A stretch of DNA of 64,000 nt, from contig OX442323.1 of the NCBI GenBank assembly GCA_949358305.1, positions 682,001-746,000 on the forward strand, written 5' to 3'. Below, piece by piece: positions 53,401-64,000 of the stretch; position 1 is the stretch's first letter, and each line of letters starts with the position of its first letter. Made by a program: the position numbers and the translations under genes. Source of the stretch: Strigamia acuminata (lineage: Eukaryota > Arthropoda > Chilopoda > Geophilomorpha > Linotaeniidae). The notes under the pieces were generated by a model. The model was given only the letters and a program-made list of their open reading frames with translations, was not told where the DNA came from and did not search any database.

Positions 53401-55083
53401 CAACGTGCCGCGCTATGCCACACAATGTGCCGCCGCGATAGGCCATCGAATCCGAATGTGTGTGATGCGAAACGCGAGTACGCGCGCGGAGAACGCGCGG
53501 CAATGCTAGCAACAGGAGCGCAACTGCCCAAGAAATTGCTCAACAATAAAAGGCACGTGGAAGCACGTGCCTGAAACAATAGGCACTTCAAATAAAGTTA
53601 TTGTTAAAAAACGGGCTTCAAAACCAACAATTACACAATAATTAAGGGGCAAGAAATGAACTTTGCTGCAATGCAAAGTTCTCAAAATACAGAGAAATGA
53701 AAGTTACACTTGTATAAAGAATTGACAATGTTTGAAACCAATAAAAACTACAAAAACACACTTGTAAAAAACCCAAAAAAAAAACCCCAGAATGAATTAT
53801 TTGACTCAAATTAACCCTAAAACAGTCTTGGAGGTCGTGCAGACGACAGAGTCGGATCGGAAGGTTGCTAAAACCTGACGCCAAAACTAGCAATGGGACA
53901 GCTAGTTAGAAAACAGCTTTTTCATCAATCATGAACGCTGAAAACCTCACCCAGGGGTAGAAAATGATGGAGAGAACGTTTTCGCCATCTAAAACGGTCT
54001 AAAACGGGTCTAAAATGCCTAAACCGGCGCCTGGAACGTGGCGCAGTTGTTGGGTCAAATATTGTCAAAAATCAGTGGAAATTTGTCAAATACTGGCAAA
54101 AATCTGCTGAAATTTGTCAAAAATTGCCAAATTTTGGCGTAAGTTACGTGAGGTTTGCGCGCATCCAACTATGACGAAAAATCCATGCGTGTGCACGCGC
54201 GATTTACTGGCGCGTTGGAAGCGTTAAAATAAATTTTTCCAATATCTAACACAATTTGCACCGAATTATGGCAATTTTTGACAAATTTACATGGATTTTT
54301 GCCAGTATTTGACAAATTTCCACGGATTTTTGACAATATTTGACAAATTCCAGACAAATTTCAGACAAATTTCAATTAATTTTAGAAATTTTATGAGAAA
54401 TTTCAGCAAATGTTTGAGGATTGAGGAAATCTTCTGAAATTTGTCAAATATAGGCAAAAATCTTCTGAAATTTGTCAAATACAGGCAAAAATCTGCTGAA
54501 ATTTGTCAAAAATTGCCCAAATTCCGTGCAAGTTTTGCAAGTTTTGCGCGCATCAAATCGTATGCGCGCCTATACTATTGCACGAGCGCATTGACGCGTG
54601 ATGAACACCGACCACGTTTACGAAGTGAATTCGAGCTACAAAAGTATCGAGTCGCCATTCTATGATGGAAAAAAAAATTAAGTGTAAACAAACAAAATAA
54701 AAACTTTAATATACAAGAAACGTACAATTCCACTCAACTTTGTTTCAAATTTTATTTATTGGATCATTGAAAATAAACAGTAGTGTTGTGCACTGTACGC
54801 TTAAGTGTATACCGGCGATGCGTTGTTTTGTGGTGGGGATTTGCCTCGATAATTGATCTTTTCTCTTTGTTTGCAATATTTTTTTGGCCTTTTTTGTTGA
54901 TTTTTCGGTTTGAAATTGTTTTTTTCCGGTGTAATTTAAGTGGTGGAAGGTTGTTGGCGTGTGTTGAGGGTAATTTTGGCGGTTTTTGGGTCGGGATTAG
55001 TGTTTTCTGCGATTTTTTATTGGTATTTGGGGTTTGATGCAGCGGATAGCGCATGCGAATCGCCGTCGACCGTAGCATTAGCA
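50499..55083. repeat. Three tandem ~1.69-kb units, locus 2
   Basis: Unit starts at 50499, 52185 and 53873 (periods 1,686 and 1,688). Corresponds to 24083-28666 at offset 26,416-26,417 with very few substitutions (for example CAAATGTAGG at 51073 against CAAATATAGG at 24656). No LTR insertion at the site occupied by A in locus 1. Confidence 0.88.
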
Positions 55084-57170
55084 AGTGCGCGCGCAAGTTA
55101 AATGTGTACAGGACTGTGAGAAAATAAAACGTGTGTGGAAGAGTAAATGTTCTTTGGTGATCGCCATGAGTTCGTACTTTGTCGTGGGCGCGAAATGTGT
55201 GTGATATATATGCTACTATGCGTGATGTAGCGCCGTCAGCGCGTTTCAGCACGCGATGTAGCGCCCTGAGCGCGTCCAAATGCGTACAGGTGTTCGACAG
55301 ATGTGCCAGGGCTTCACGTGCATACACGAAACATAAACATGAAGAAAACAGAAAAAACCGTTGTGTGTGATGTTTATAAAGACACATTACACAAAGAATA
55401 CTACTCTTCATACAAAAAGCAATAAACTTTATACATATTGCAATAAACTTACAAAATGGTAAAAATAAAATACTGGAAAACATGGCCTTGAATAATAGTG
55501 GAAAACATGGCGTACTGCCTTGAATACCCCCTTGAATACGTCGCACCGCATCATCTCGCCTCACTTCCCGTCTTGGAAATAAATAAACGCCCCGGCGTTT
55601 ATTCGAGGCAATGTCCAACTTGGGCTTTCATTCGCGCCTCACATCCCGCCTTGGTAATAAATAAACGCCCCGGCGTTTATTCGAGGCACATCACCCACAC
55701 CTCCCCGGCGTTCAAACGAGTAGCTGCGCGTATTTGACCCCGGTTTTTATTCTTTCAAATTGTCGTGTGTTTTCAAAGTTCTTAATTTGTTCAAAAACAA
55801 ACAAAATGGCTATTTGTTGATTTTTAATTGATTTTATCGATTTCTGTTCGTTTTTTGCTGGTTTTTAATCGATTTTTCTGTATTTTTGATCAATTTTTGC
55901 CAATTGTAATCGTTATTTGTCATTCTGAATTGATTATTGTCAGGTTTCAGTCGATTTTTGTCGATTTCTGATCAATGTTTATACATTTCTTATCATTTTG
56001 TGTAGATTTCTGTTGAATTTTAATCATATTTCTTCGTTTTTATTCAATTTTTGTCCCATGCTCCGCGATCAGTTCGAATAATTGACACCATACTGTGCTT
56101 TTACTCATATTCAAGATGGCGTCGCAAACTCAAGGTCGAATTCCGCTGAATTCATTTATTGCGACTGTTTGCGCTCCATACATGCGAAAAGGATTATGGG
56201 AAAAATCCTCAATGCAGGTCATTTTGGTGTCAAATGAGCGAGGCAGGCTGGAGATAAGGAAAATTGGTGAAATTTCAAAAAAAAGCTAAACAATCAAAAT
56301 TTACATGAAGCTCAATTTTTCTAACTGGAAATGCATGTATCGTCAATTTCGGGATATTTTAGGGGTGAAATTGACTGGGAAGGGACCCCCACATTCCCCA
56401 TGCGTCAACGCGCGCGTTGACGAAATTCAAATCCAGGTTTTCACACAGCCCCACGTTATTTTCGGGTTCCAATTGCCGTATTGCCGTATTGCCTCAAATA
56501 AACGCCGGGGCGTTTATTAATTTTCATTAATTTTCCAGACCGGAAATGAGGCGAGGTGATGCGGTACGATGCAAAATTGCGAGATGTAGTTTGCTTTATT
56601 TGTTAAAACAAATTAGGCGTCACTAATTCACCTGTATTAGGGTTTCAATGTGTGAAATTTCAAAATTTATCGGTTCCGTCAAAACGCCATTGAAAAGTTA
56701 CATTTTTATAACGTTTCAATGATGAAAACGGCCATTTTTGATGAAAAACAGCCATTTTTTATAGAAAAAACGACGAAGAAAGCCATTTTCACTATGAAAA
56801 ATGGATGAAAATGACCATTTTGACGAAAAACGGCCATTTTTACTACGAAAAATGGCTAAAAATGCCACTTGAGTGAGTGCAAGTACATTTGGTGATGTAC
56901 TATCGCGAGCGCGCGCGTTTTTGTGCAGTACAATGTGCTGATTAAACCAACAGCATTATAGAGTGATTACATTGTTCATTTGTGTTTTTAAGTTACAAAA
57001 TGGTACAAAATCATAAAATAAACTTGTAAAGTGCAATTTCTGCGGATTGATCAAAATCCGCAAAATCCGCCGCAAAATTGCGAACAGGGGATCAGCATAT
57101 AGGCAGCCGTAATGTTAAAAATGGGGTCCCTTTCGCACTCCGCAAAATCCGCATGCGCGCCATAAGGTTA
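55084..57170. repeat. Duplicated non-coding segment, locus 2 (contains a TIR element)
   Basis: Matches 28667-30753 at offset 26,417. Ends exactly where the 140-bp satellite begins. No convincing gene. Confidence 0.8.
55545..56565. mobile_element. Candidate non-autonomous TIR element, copy 2
   Basis: Second copy of the element at 29128-30148, with the same ACCGCATCA-type inverted termini. The right terminus here reads GATGCGGTACGATGC against GATGCGGTAGGATGC in copy 1, slightly closer to the left terminus. Confidence 0.5.
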
Positions 57171-59541
57171 GAAATAGGGTTTAAACCTTAGTAGAAGGCT
57201 CCAATGTAAGTTTTAGAAACATCTAACCAATGATTTGGGAGAATAGACTTTTGATCTCATCACAGTTGACTTAGCACAAACACCACAAGACCAATGTCTC
57301 TGAATGTTCAGAAATAGCGTTTAAACATTAGTAGAAGGCTCCAATGTAAGTTTTAGAAACATCTAACTAATGATTTGGGAGAATAGACTTTTGATCTCAT
57401 CACAGTTGACTTAGCACAAACACCACAACACCAATGTTTCTGAATGTTCAGAAATAGTGTTTAAACCTTAGTAGAAGGCTCCAATGTAAGTTTTAGAAAC
57501 ATCTAACCAATGATTTGGGAGAATAGACTTTTGATCTCATCACAGTTGACTTAGCACAAACACCACAAGTCCAATGTCTCTGAATGTTCAGAAATAGTGT
57601 TTAAACCTTAGTAGAAGGCTTCAATGTAAGTTTTAGAAACATCTAACTAATGATTTGGGAGAATAGACTTTTGATCTCATCACAGTTGACTTAGCACAAA
57701 CACCACAAGACCAATGTTTCTGAATGTTCAGAAATAGTGTTTAAACCTTAGTAGAAGGCTCCAATGTAAGTTTTAGAAACATCTAATTAATGATTTGGGA
57801 GAATAGACTTTTGATCTCATCACAGTTGACTTAGCACAAACACCACAAGTCCAATGTCTCTGAATGTTCAGAAATAGTGTTTAAACCTTAGTAGAAGCCT
57901 TCAATGTAAGTTTTAGCAACATCCAAGCAATACATTTTGAAAAAAAAATTTTGAGCTTATTTCACATCGCAGTTGACTTAGCACAAACACCACAAGACCA
58001 ATGTCTCTGAATGTTCAGAAATAGTGTTTAAACCTTAGTAGAAAGCTCCAATGTAAGTTTTAGAAACATCTAACTAATGATTTGGGAGAATAGACTTTTG
58101 ATCTCATCACAGTTGACTTAGCACAAACACCACAAGTCCAATGTCTCTGAATGTTCAGAAATAGTGTTTAAACCTTAGTAGAAGACTTCAATGTAAGTTT
58201 TAGCAACATCCAAGCACTGATTTGGGAGAATAGACTTTTGATCTCATCACAGTTGACTTAGCACAAACACCACAAGATTAATGTCTCTGAATGTTCAGAA
58301 ATAGTGTTTAAACCTTAGTAGAAGGCTCCAATGTAATTTTTAGAAACATCTAACTAATGATTTGGGAGAATAGACTTTTGATCTCATCACAGTTGACTTA
58401 GCACAAACACCACAAGACCAATGTCTCTGAATGTTCAGAAATAGTGTTTAAACCTTAGTAGAAGGCTCCAATGTAAGTTTTAGAAATATCTAACTAATGA
58501 TTTGGGAGAATAGACTTTTGATCTCATCACAGTTGACTTAGCACAAACACCACAAGACCAATGTCTCTGAATGTTCAGAAATAGTGTTTAAACCTTAGTA
58601 GAAGGCTCCAATGTAAGTTTTAGAAACATCTAACTAATGATTTGGGAGAATAGACTTTTGATCTCATCACAGTTGACTTAGCACAAACACCACAAGACCA
58701 ATGTTTCTGAATGTTCAGAAATAGTGTTTAAACCTTAGTAGAAGGCTCCAATGTAAGTTTTAGCAACATCCAAGCAATACATTTTGAAAAAAAAATTTTG
58801 AGCTTATTTCACATCGCAGTTGACTTAGCACAAACACCACAAGACCAATGTCTCTGAATGTTCAGAAATAGTGTTTAAACCTTAGTAAAAGGCTCCAATG
58901 TAAGTTTTAGAAACATCTAACTAATGATTTGGAAGAATAGACTTTTGATCTCATCACAGTTGACTTAGCACAAACACCACAAGACCAATGTTTCTGAATG
59001 TTCAGAAATAGTGTTTAAACCTTAGTAGAAGGCTCCAATGTAAGTTTTAGAAACATCTAACTAATGATTTGGGAGAATAGACTTTTGATCTCATCACAGT
59101 TGACTTAGCACAAACACCACAAGACCAATGTTTCTGAATGTTCAGAAATAGTGTTTAAACCTTAGTAGAAGGCTCCAATGTAAGTTTTAGAAACATCTAA
59201 CCAATGATTTGGGAGAATAAACTTTTGATCTCATCACAGTTGACTTAGCACAAACACCACAAGTCCAATGTCTCTGAATGTTCAGAAATAGTGTTTAAAC
59301 CTTAGTAGAAGCCTTCAATGTAAGTTTTAGCAACATCCAAGCAATACATTTTGAAAAAAAAATTTTGAGCTTATTTCACATCGCAGTTGACTTAGCACAA
59401 ACACCACAAGACCAATGTCTCTGAATGTTCAGAAATAGTGTTTAAACCTTAGTAGAAAGCTCCAATGTAAGTTTTAGAAACATCTAACTAATGATTTGGG
59501 AGAATAGACTTTTGATCTCATCACAGTTGACTTAGCACAAA
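57171..59541. repeat. 140-bp satellite array, 17 units
   Basis: GAAATAG(T/G/C)GTTTAAAC recurs at 57171, 57311, 57451, 57591, 57731, 57871, 58018, 58158, 58298, 58438, 58578, 58718, 58865, 59005, 59145, 59285 and 59432. Most units are 140 bp; those at 57871, 58718 and 59285 are 147 bp, with a replaced middle (CATTTTG, A-run, TTTTGAGCTTATTTCACATCGCAG). Nearly every unit contains GTAAGT, then CTAAC about 15 nt later, then CATCACAG. The array stops mid-unit at 59541, where different sequence begins. Confidence 0.95.
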
Positions 59542-62016
59542 TGTTGCAAGACAGCGTGGAAGAATTGTTGTGCTGAGATTGTGTCAATAAATATTACTAA
59601 TTGCTTTGATTTGTTTAATTTTCCTTTGGTGTTTTATTTTTCATAATTAATTGATATTTTTCACTTTACAGGAATTTTGACTTATTAAAATGTTTTTCAC
59701 TGATTTTTATTGTCACTTTTCGATTTAATGTACTGTTAATACCTTGCTATTATTTTATTCGTGTCTTTTTGAGTGCATTTATGAACCTTTCTATTAATTT
59801 TCCCTGATTTTGTGTTTATTGCGTGCAGTTCTAATGTTTTCTTCGTTTTCTGGCATACATTTGCGATGCTCGATACGTCATTTTTCGGTTCCTAGCGGAC
59901 TTTTGCTTCCGTCTTCTAACCTTTCGTTTTGTGCTTTAGAATTCATTTGGATTTCTTTTTACATTTGTTTCTGACTAATTCAAGTCTGTTCTTTCTTTCT
60001 GGATGCATTAGAACTGCCCAAAATGCTTCGATCGGTTGTTTCTAACGTTCGTTGTCGGCTGCCGTAAAAGCGTAGCCGAGAATGTTCGGTTCGTTCAACA
60101 TTTTCGTATTTATTAAACTTGTGTGTATTCTTTCAGTATTTTGTGATAAGAATTAATAATTATTCTTGTATTTTATTCTATACTTTATTTGTTATTTACA
60201 TTAAGTGCTTTATATTCCAATTCCGAATTGTTTTGACGCTTTTGCAATGTTCGCCGGACGCCATGTTTGATCCAATACCTTTGTTATGTTCGCCGGTCGC
60301 CATGTTTGTCCCAAGCGATGATTACACAATGTAACCGTTATTTTTGTATTTTATATTCTTATAATCTGCATTTACTATTTCATTTCGAAGTGTTTTCACC
60401 TGTATTCTTTGCTATTTTTGCATTTTTATTCCGTTCGGAATTCAAATGTTTTGATTGCATCATTTTGCTTGACGCTGATTGGCTGTCTCGATCGTCTGCT
60501 TGACGATCATTGTTTTCGTTCCGTTTGCACTGTTTTACTCTTCTGATCTTATTGTTGTGATTAGATTAAATATTCCTGGTATTCTTGTGATCATTTTAGT
60601 GTATCACAATCGTTAATTCGTGCAGTTTTTATGTAACTACAACTTTGCTGTGATTTCGTTCCTCCGTTGCTATGACAACGGAGTTTCTTTTGTATCTGTA
60701 TTTCGCCGCTATCGGCTTGGCGCGTGCCGTATTGGGTACTGCGCATGTGCGGTTCCTCAGGAACCAATGTAATCAGTGTATTTTATTCAGTTCTCAACCA
60801 ACTTTTTAATAAACAAGTTGTTTTTTGTTAACTCCCGTGTTTTCTATTTTCAACCTTAGTTTTCAATGTGTTGTGAGTAGTTAAGCCTTTCCCTGGATTA
60901 GCCATTGATTCAGCACTCCATTGGATATTAATCAACGGTGTTCCCATCAATGTTCCATGCATTCAACAATAGTTTTCAGTGCGGATTTGTGTTCTCAGCG
61001 CGGTTTTCGTACGAATTTAACAATACGATCACTTGAGTTTTTAGAAGCGGGAAATTCAAATAGCCCCGACCCCATTCATAGCTGTTTGGTGTTGACAGAC
61101 CGCAACATCGAATACGTTCTTTTGGTGCACGTGACCAGGATATCGTCTGCTTTTCGTGAGTGTTTCCGTTACGTCAGTGATACGTTTGCTTGTTCATCTG
61201 GTTCGAGCAGCGGAATTTACGTTCGTGTGTCGTCGTCAGCAAAGCGTGTCGTCGTTCAATGTGACTACAGTCGCAACGGTGACATTTTGTGCGTCGATTA
61301 CGAACATTTGAGTGCCAGCAACGATTTTCTACGGTCGCCATCTTGGATAAGGATAACACAACGCGCTGTGCTGAGAAGTCGATTCGCCCCTGGATTTATT
61401 GCTTTTCTTGTGTTTTATCATTCAGTGCATTTATTTTGGAGGTTTTGTTTGCATGAGGGTATTGTTTTGGGTATTCTTTTTGGTGTTATTGCTGTTTCAT
61501 ATGCTAATCTTAAGGGAAATTTAGTAAAAGTGAATTTTATTGCAAATTGTTTTAGTGTTTTCTTTAATTTTATGCATGCATCTCCATATAACTGGCATAA
61601 CCAGGGGAGATTTAGATTTTTTGAAGCTAGTCGCTGGTCAGTCTCTCATTGCAAGAGCTGTCAGTCATTAACGTTAAAATTTAATAGTGATTTTCGTGCG
61701 AATTTCGTTCCAAACGAATCGCCGAAAATATTTCAAACTTGTGTAGGACTTTTTGAGTCACGTTTTTCATACGTGATCAAGGTCGCTCGTTTGTTTTGGC
61801 ATCCTTGATTGTCAAAACACTCGATATTCTTGTGCATTTTCAATTGATTTTTTGTCATTTGGGCAATTAAACGTTGAAAAATTCTGTGTATTTTTGGGGG
61901 ATAAAATAACAAATTTTATTCTTTTAAAAAATTGAAAGCGAAGTGTTTTTTGTCAAACGAGATTTTATCTTCCTTTTCGAAATTTGCAGCCGTGAATTTG
62001 TGAGAGGAGAGAAAAC
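59542..62016 (+). other. Probable 5' LTR and leader of a BEL/Pao-like element (limits uncertain)
   Basis: The satellite breaks off at 59541 and TGTTGCAAG begins, a possible LTR start. One candidate LTR end is CGCAACA at 61107, with TGGTGCACGTGACC at 61123 as a possible primer-binding site; both are weak. Inside are AATAAA signals (59587, 60810), a 28-bp tandem duplication (ATGTTCGCCGG-CGCCATGTTTG, 60246 and 60285) and an 8-bp hairpin CTCCGTTG / CAACGGAG (60662-60683). A 295-codon open frame at 60921-61808 starts with TTG and lacks coding character. The 3' LTR is outside the window. Confidence 0.35.
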
Positions 62017-62382
62017 ATGGCAGATCCTTCCGTGCAAAACATGATCACTCCAGAACAACTCGAAATTTTGGAGACAAAATGGGAAGCGCTACTCACTTCA
62101 CTCTCCGCTTTGCTGACTGTATCGGAGCAGACCAGTGACCCGGGAGAGTTGGAGGCGCTGCTATCTACAGCAAATATTCGAGAGACACGTGCTGTCAATG
62201 AACTCAATGATCTTCAAATACATTCTGAACATGGATTTTATCTTGAAGCCATTGAAAAACTCGAGGCAGTTCAAACAAGAGTGGATCTTCTCCGCGGACG
62301 TTGGGAAGTATCGAAACGGTCCCTTCCTACACTGGGAGGACGACTAAATATGTCAACTGCATCTGGCGGTCATACGACAATA
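62017..62382 (+). pseudogene. gag: BEL/Pao-like gag, 5' portion (interrupted by a TIR element)
   Basis: ATG 62017 in good context (GAAAACATGG). 122 codons of helical, Leu/Glu-rich protein (MITPEQLEILETKWEALL), consistent with the N-terminal coiled region of BEL/Pao Gag. A TIR element is inserted at 62382; the frame would stop a few codons inside it. After the element and one TA duplication the same frame continues at 63939 and reaches LPKLESVKFDG by the window end. That motif is typical of BEL/Pao Gag (LPKLxLPxFxG, DUF1759 region). Family assignment rests on this one motif plus layout. The rest lies beyond 64000. Confidence 0.65.
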
Positions 62383-63936
62383 GGGGGTTTCATTATATGA
62401 ATGATTTTGCAATTTTGTGATTTTGCATTAATCACAAAATCATTATTTTTTGATGCCTCCAAAAATGAGTTTACATTGAATTAACCCAGTCAATTTTGCA
62501 ATTGTGTGATCTGGACAATTTTGTGATTTTTGAGTATTGTCATGTGATATCTGTTCTACCAATCACATTCACATTCACTAAAGCACAAAAGAGTAAAAAC
62601 ACAAAATCCCAAAAACATCTAAAAGGTAGTTTTTGTGATTTTGATAAGAAGTGATTTTGAGGCTTGTGAAACTCAAAACAAAATGGAGGCATTCAAGCTC
62701 TATCTAAGTGGCCAACTTGTATCCTTGTATATCATCAAAATGCTGATGCATCCATGACTGTATAACAGCTAGGAAACTCAATACTTCGATTCGGGTAAAA
62801 AAAAGTACCGATTCAGGGCGATTCAGGGCGATTTTAGCGGGTGCCCGAATGGAAATTCAGGCGGAAATGTTCGTCGCGTATCGTTTTTTATTGTTTTCTA
62901 TGTCAAGATGAGCTCGGAAAATTATGGAACCAAGCTCATTTTGAAGAGGAGACAATTCTGCACAAGCCTGTATTTTTTATTTTTTGATTCGGGCGAGGAA
63001 AAGTGCCGATTCGGGCCATCTTAGCGGGGGACCGAATGGGAAAATTTGGAAATTTGGTGCAGAATTTGGATTCGAGATTCGACCATGACAAAACCAAAAA
63101 TTCGTAAAATTAACCGAATGAAATGTTTAAAACAGGTTTCCAGAGAAGAAAATCCCGCTGAAAACGATGGTACAGATAACTTTTTGATCGGATTAACCGT
63201 TGACTTTAAATTTTGGAAATAACGATCTTTTTTGGGTTGATTTATAAGAAAAAGTTGGAAAAAGTGGTTGAATAATAAAGGAGGACAAAAAAGCAGGTTG
63301 CAGTGGTTTGGGCCAAAATTGAATTGGCTGGATTGGCGTTGGGTTTAGGTTAACTTTTGGGTTTGATTGTGTTTGGGTATTGGCCAGATTGGCATTGGTT
63401 TTGGTTTGGTGTGGTTTGGGTTTGGGTTGCATTATTATGGGTTTGGTTTAGTTTTGCAAAAATTTATTTTATGATTTGGTTGTATACATTTGTCTGATCT
63501 ATGGCTTTGGCTTTGTGGGTGAACAGCTAGTATTTATTAAAATGCACCTTATTAAAAAATATTTTGTTCCATCACACAAATAAGAACTAGTTTTTTTGCA
63601 TCACATTTTAAAATTGGTTGGATATAACTATAACCTAATATGGTGGATAGGAAGTCACGTGACTATTTAAATAATTGCAAAATTGCAAAATTATGAGATT
63701 GTTTTTGAAACTAATTATTAATCACAATTTGTGATGGCCACTTGGATTGAGTTTGGCTGCTGCCATTTTTGCCAAAATAGCAAAACTACCTTTGATTTTG
63801 TGATTGTGTATTTTTTCTGTTTTGTGTTTTTGCAATTATGCACATGATTGGTGGAACTGATATCACGTGACAAATCCAAAAGTGCAAAATTGCTAAAGTT
63901 GCAAAATTACAAAATTGCTTAATTAATGAAACCCCC
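62383..63936. mobile_element. Non-autonomous TIR DNA transposon, ~1.55 kb, TA target duplication
   Basis: Ends GGGGGTTTCATTA (62383) and TAATGAAACCCCC (63936), flanked by TA on both sides (62381-62382, 63937-63938), as in Tc1/mariner-type elements. Imperfect inverted homology runs about 200 bp inward (GTCATGTGATATCTGTTCTACCAATCAC near 62540 against its complement near 63850). Internal direct repeats of a GTACCGATTC-GCGATTTTAGCGGG type lie at about 62784-62865 and 62984-63050, and a GT-rich, C-poor tract at 63295-63445. No transposase frame, so it needs a helper. Confidence 0.75.
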
Positions 63937-64000
63937 TAATGAATGCTTCTTTCCGAAAAATCCAGAAATTGCCAAAATTGGAGTCTGTGAAGTTCGATGG
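63937..64000 (+). pseudogene. gag: BEL/Pao-like gag continuation after the TIR element
   Basis: TA duplication (63937-63938), then the gag frame resumes in phase and shows LPKLESVKFDG before the window ends. See the entry at 62017. Confidence 0.6.

Noticed and set aside
60921-61808. 295-codon open frame before the BEL/Pao-like gag
   Set aside because: Starts at TTG, composition follows the AT-rich DNA, no domain recognised; more likely LTR or leader sequence.
63295-63445. GT-rich tract as a telomere-like or G-quadruplex region
   Set aside because: Irregular GGTTTGG-type words with no fixed period and few closely spaced G-runs; more likely just the composition of the TIR element.

Overview
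The window is repeat-dense DNA from an animal nucleus. No bacterial or organellar gene is present. An arthropod host is the best guess: one LTR promoter has a TATAAAA box 31 bases before an arthropod-style initiator (TCAGTC), and two primer-binding sites resemble animal tRNA-Pro and tRNA-Arg. That is inference, and the species is not identified. I see no conserved host gene; every substantial reading frame belongs to a transposable element.

Layout. Positions 1-2875 hold the right part of a giant nested palindrome: inverted arrays of a 56-bp unit around a palindromic core, plus a flanking arm. It is interrupted by Ty3/gypsy element A (2876-24082, 1,015-bp LTRs, TSD ACCT). A in turn carries Ty3/gypsy element B (4602-12311, 512-bp LTRs, TSD GTAT) inside its gag gene. 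After A come three tandem units of about 1.69 kb (24083-28666), a TIR-bearing segment (to 30753) and a unique spacer (to about 32024). The whole locus then recurs almost identically, with a complete copy of the palindrome (32025-35835), now interrupted by Ty3/gypsy element C on the minus strand (35836-50334, 672-bp LTRs, TSD CACT). The same 1.69-kb units and TIR segment follow (50335-57170). The window ends with a 17-copy 140-bp satellite (57171-59541) and the start of a BEL/Pao-like element whose gag frame is split by a 1.55-kb TIR element with a TA target duplication (62383-63936).

How the genes work together. B is a simple gag-pol element with both frames open. A and C are unusually large (21.2 kb including B, and 14.5 kb). 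Each encodes gag, a long pol (protease, reverse transcriptase, RNase H, integrase) and a third protein of about 920 residues downstream of pol that is not envelope-like. In A the third gene looks spliced, with a 30-codon first exon and an 845-nt intron, and sits behind three matching RNA-type hairpins. A also has a near-textbook -1 frameshift signal at gag/pol. In C the third protein carries a pair of DnaJ-type CxxCxGxG zinc motifs, and the trailing non-coding DNA carries a family of small hairpins with compensatory changes. Each pol of A and C has one in-frame stop codon in or next to the reverse transcriptase domain, although the LTR pairs are nearly or fully identical, so both copies are young but probably not independently functional.

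The two near-identical halves differ mainly by which LTR element they carry. They are either a recent segmental duplication or two haplotypes placed end to end by the assembler. The strongest candidates for something undescribed are the third genes of A and C with their RNA-structure signals, and the multi-level palindrome.
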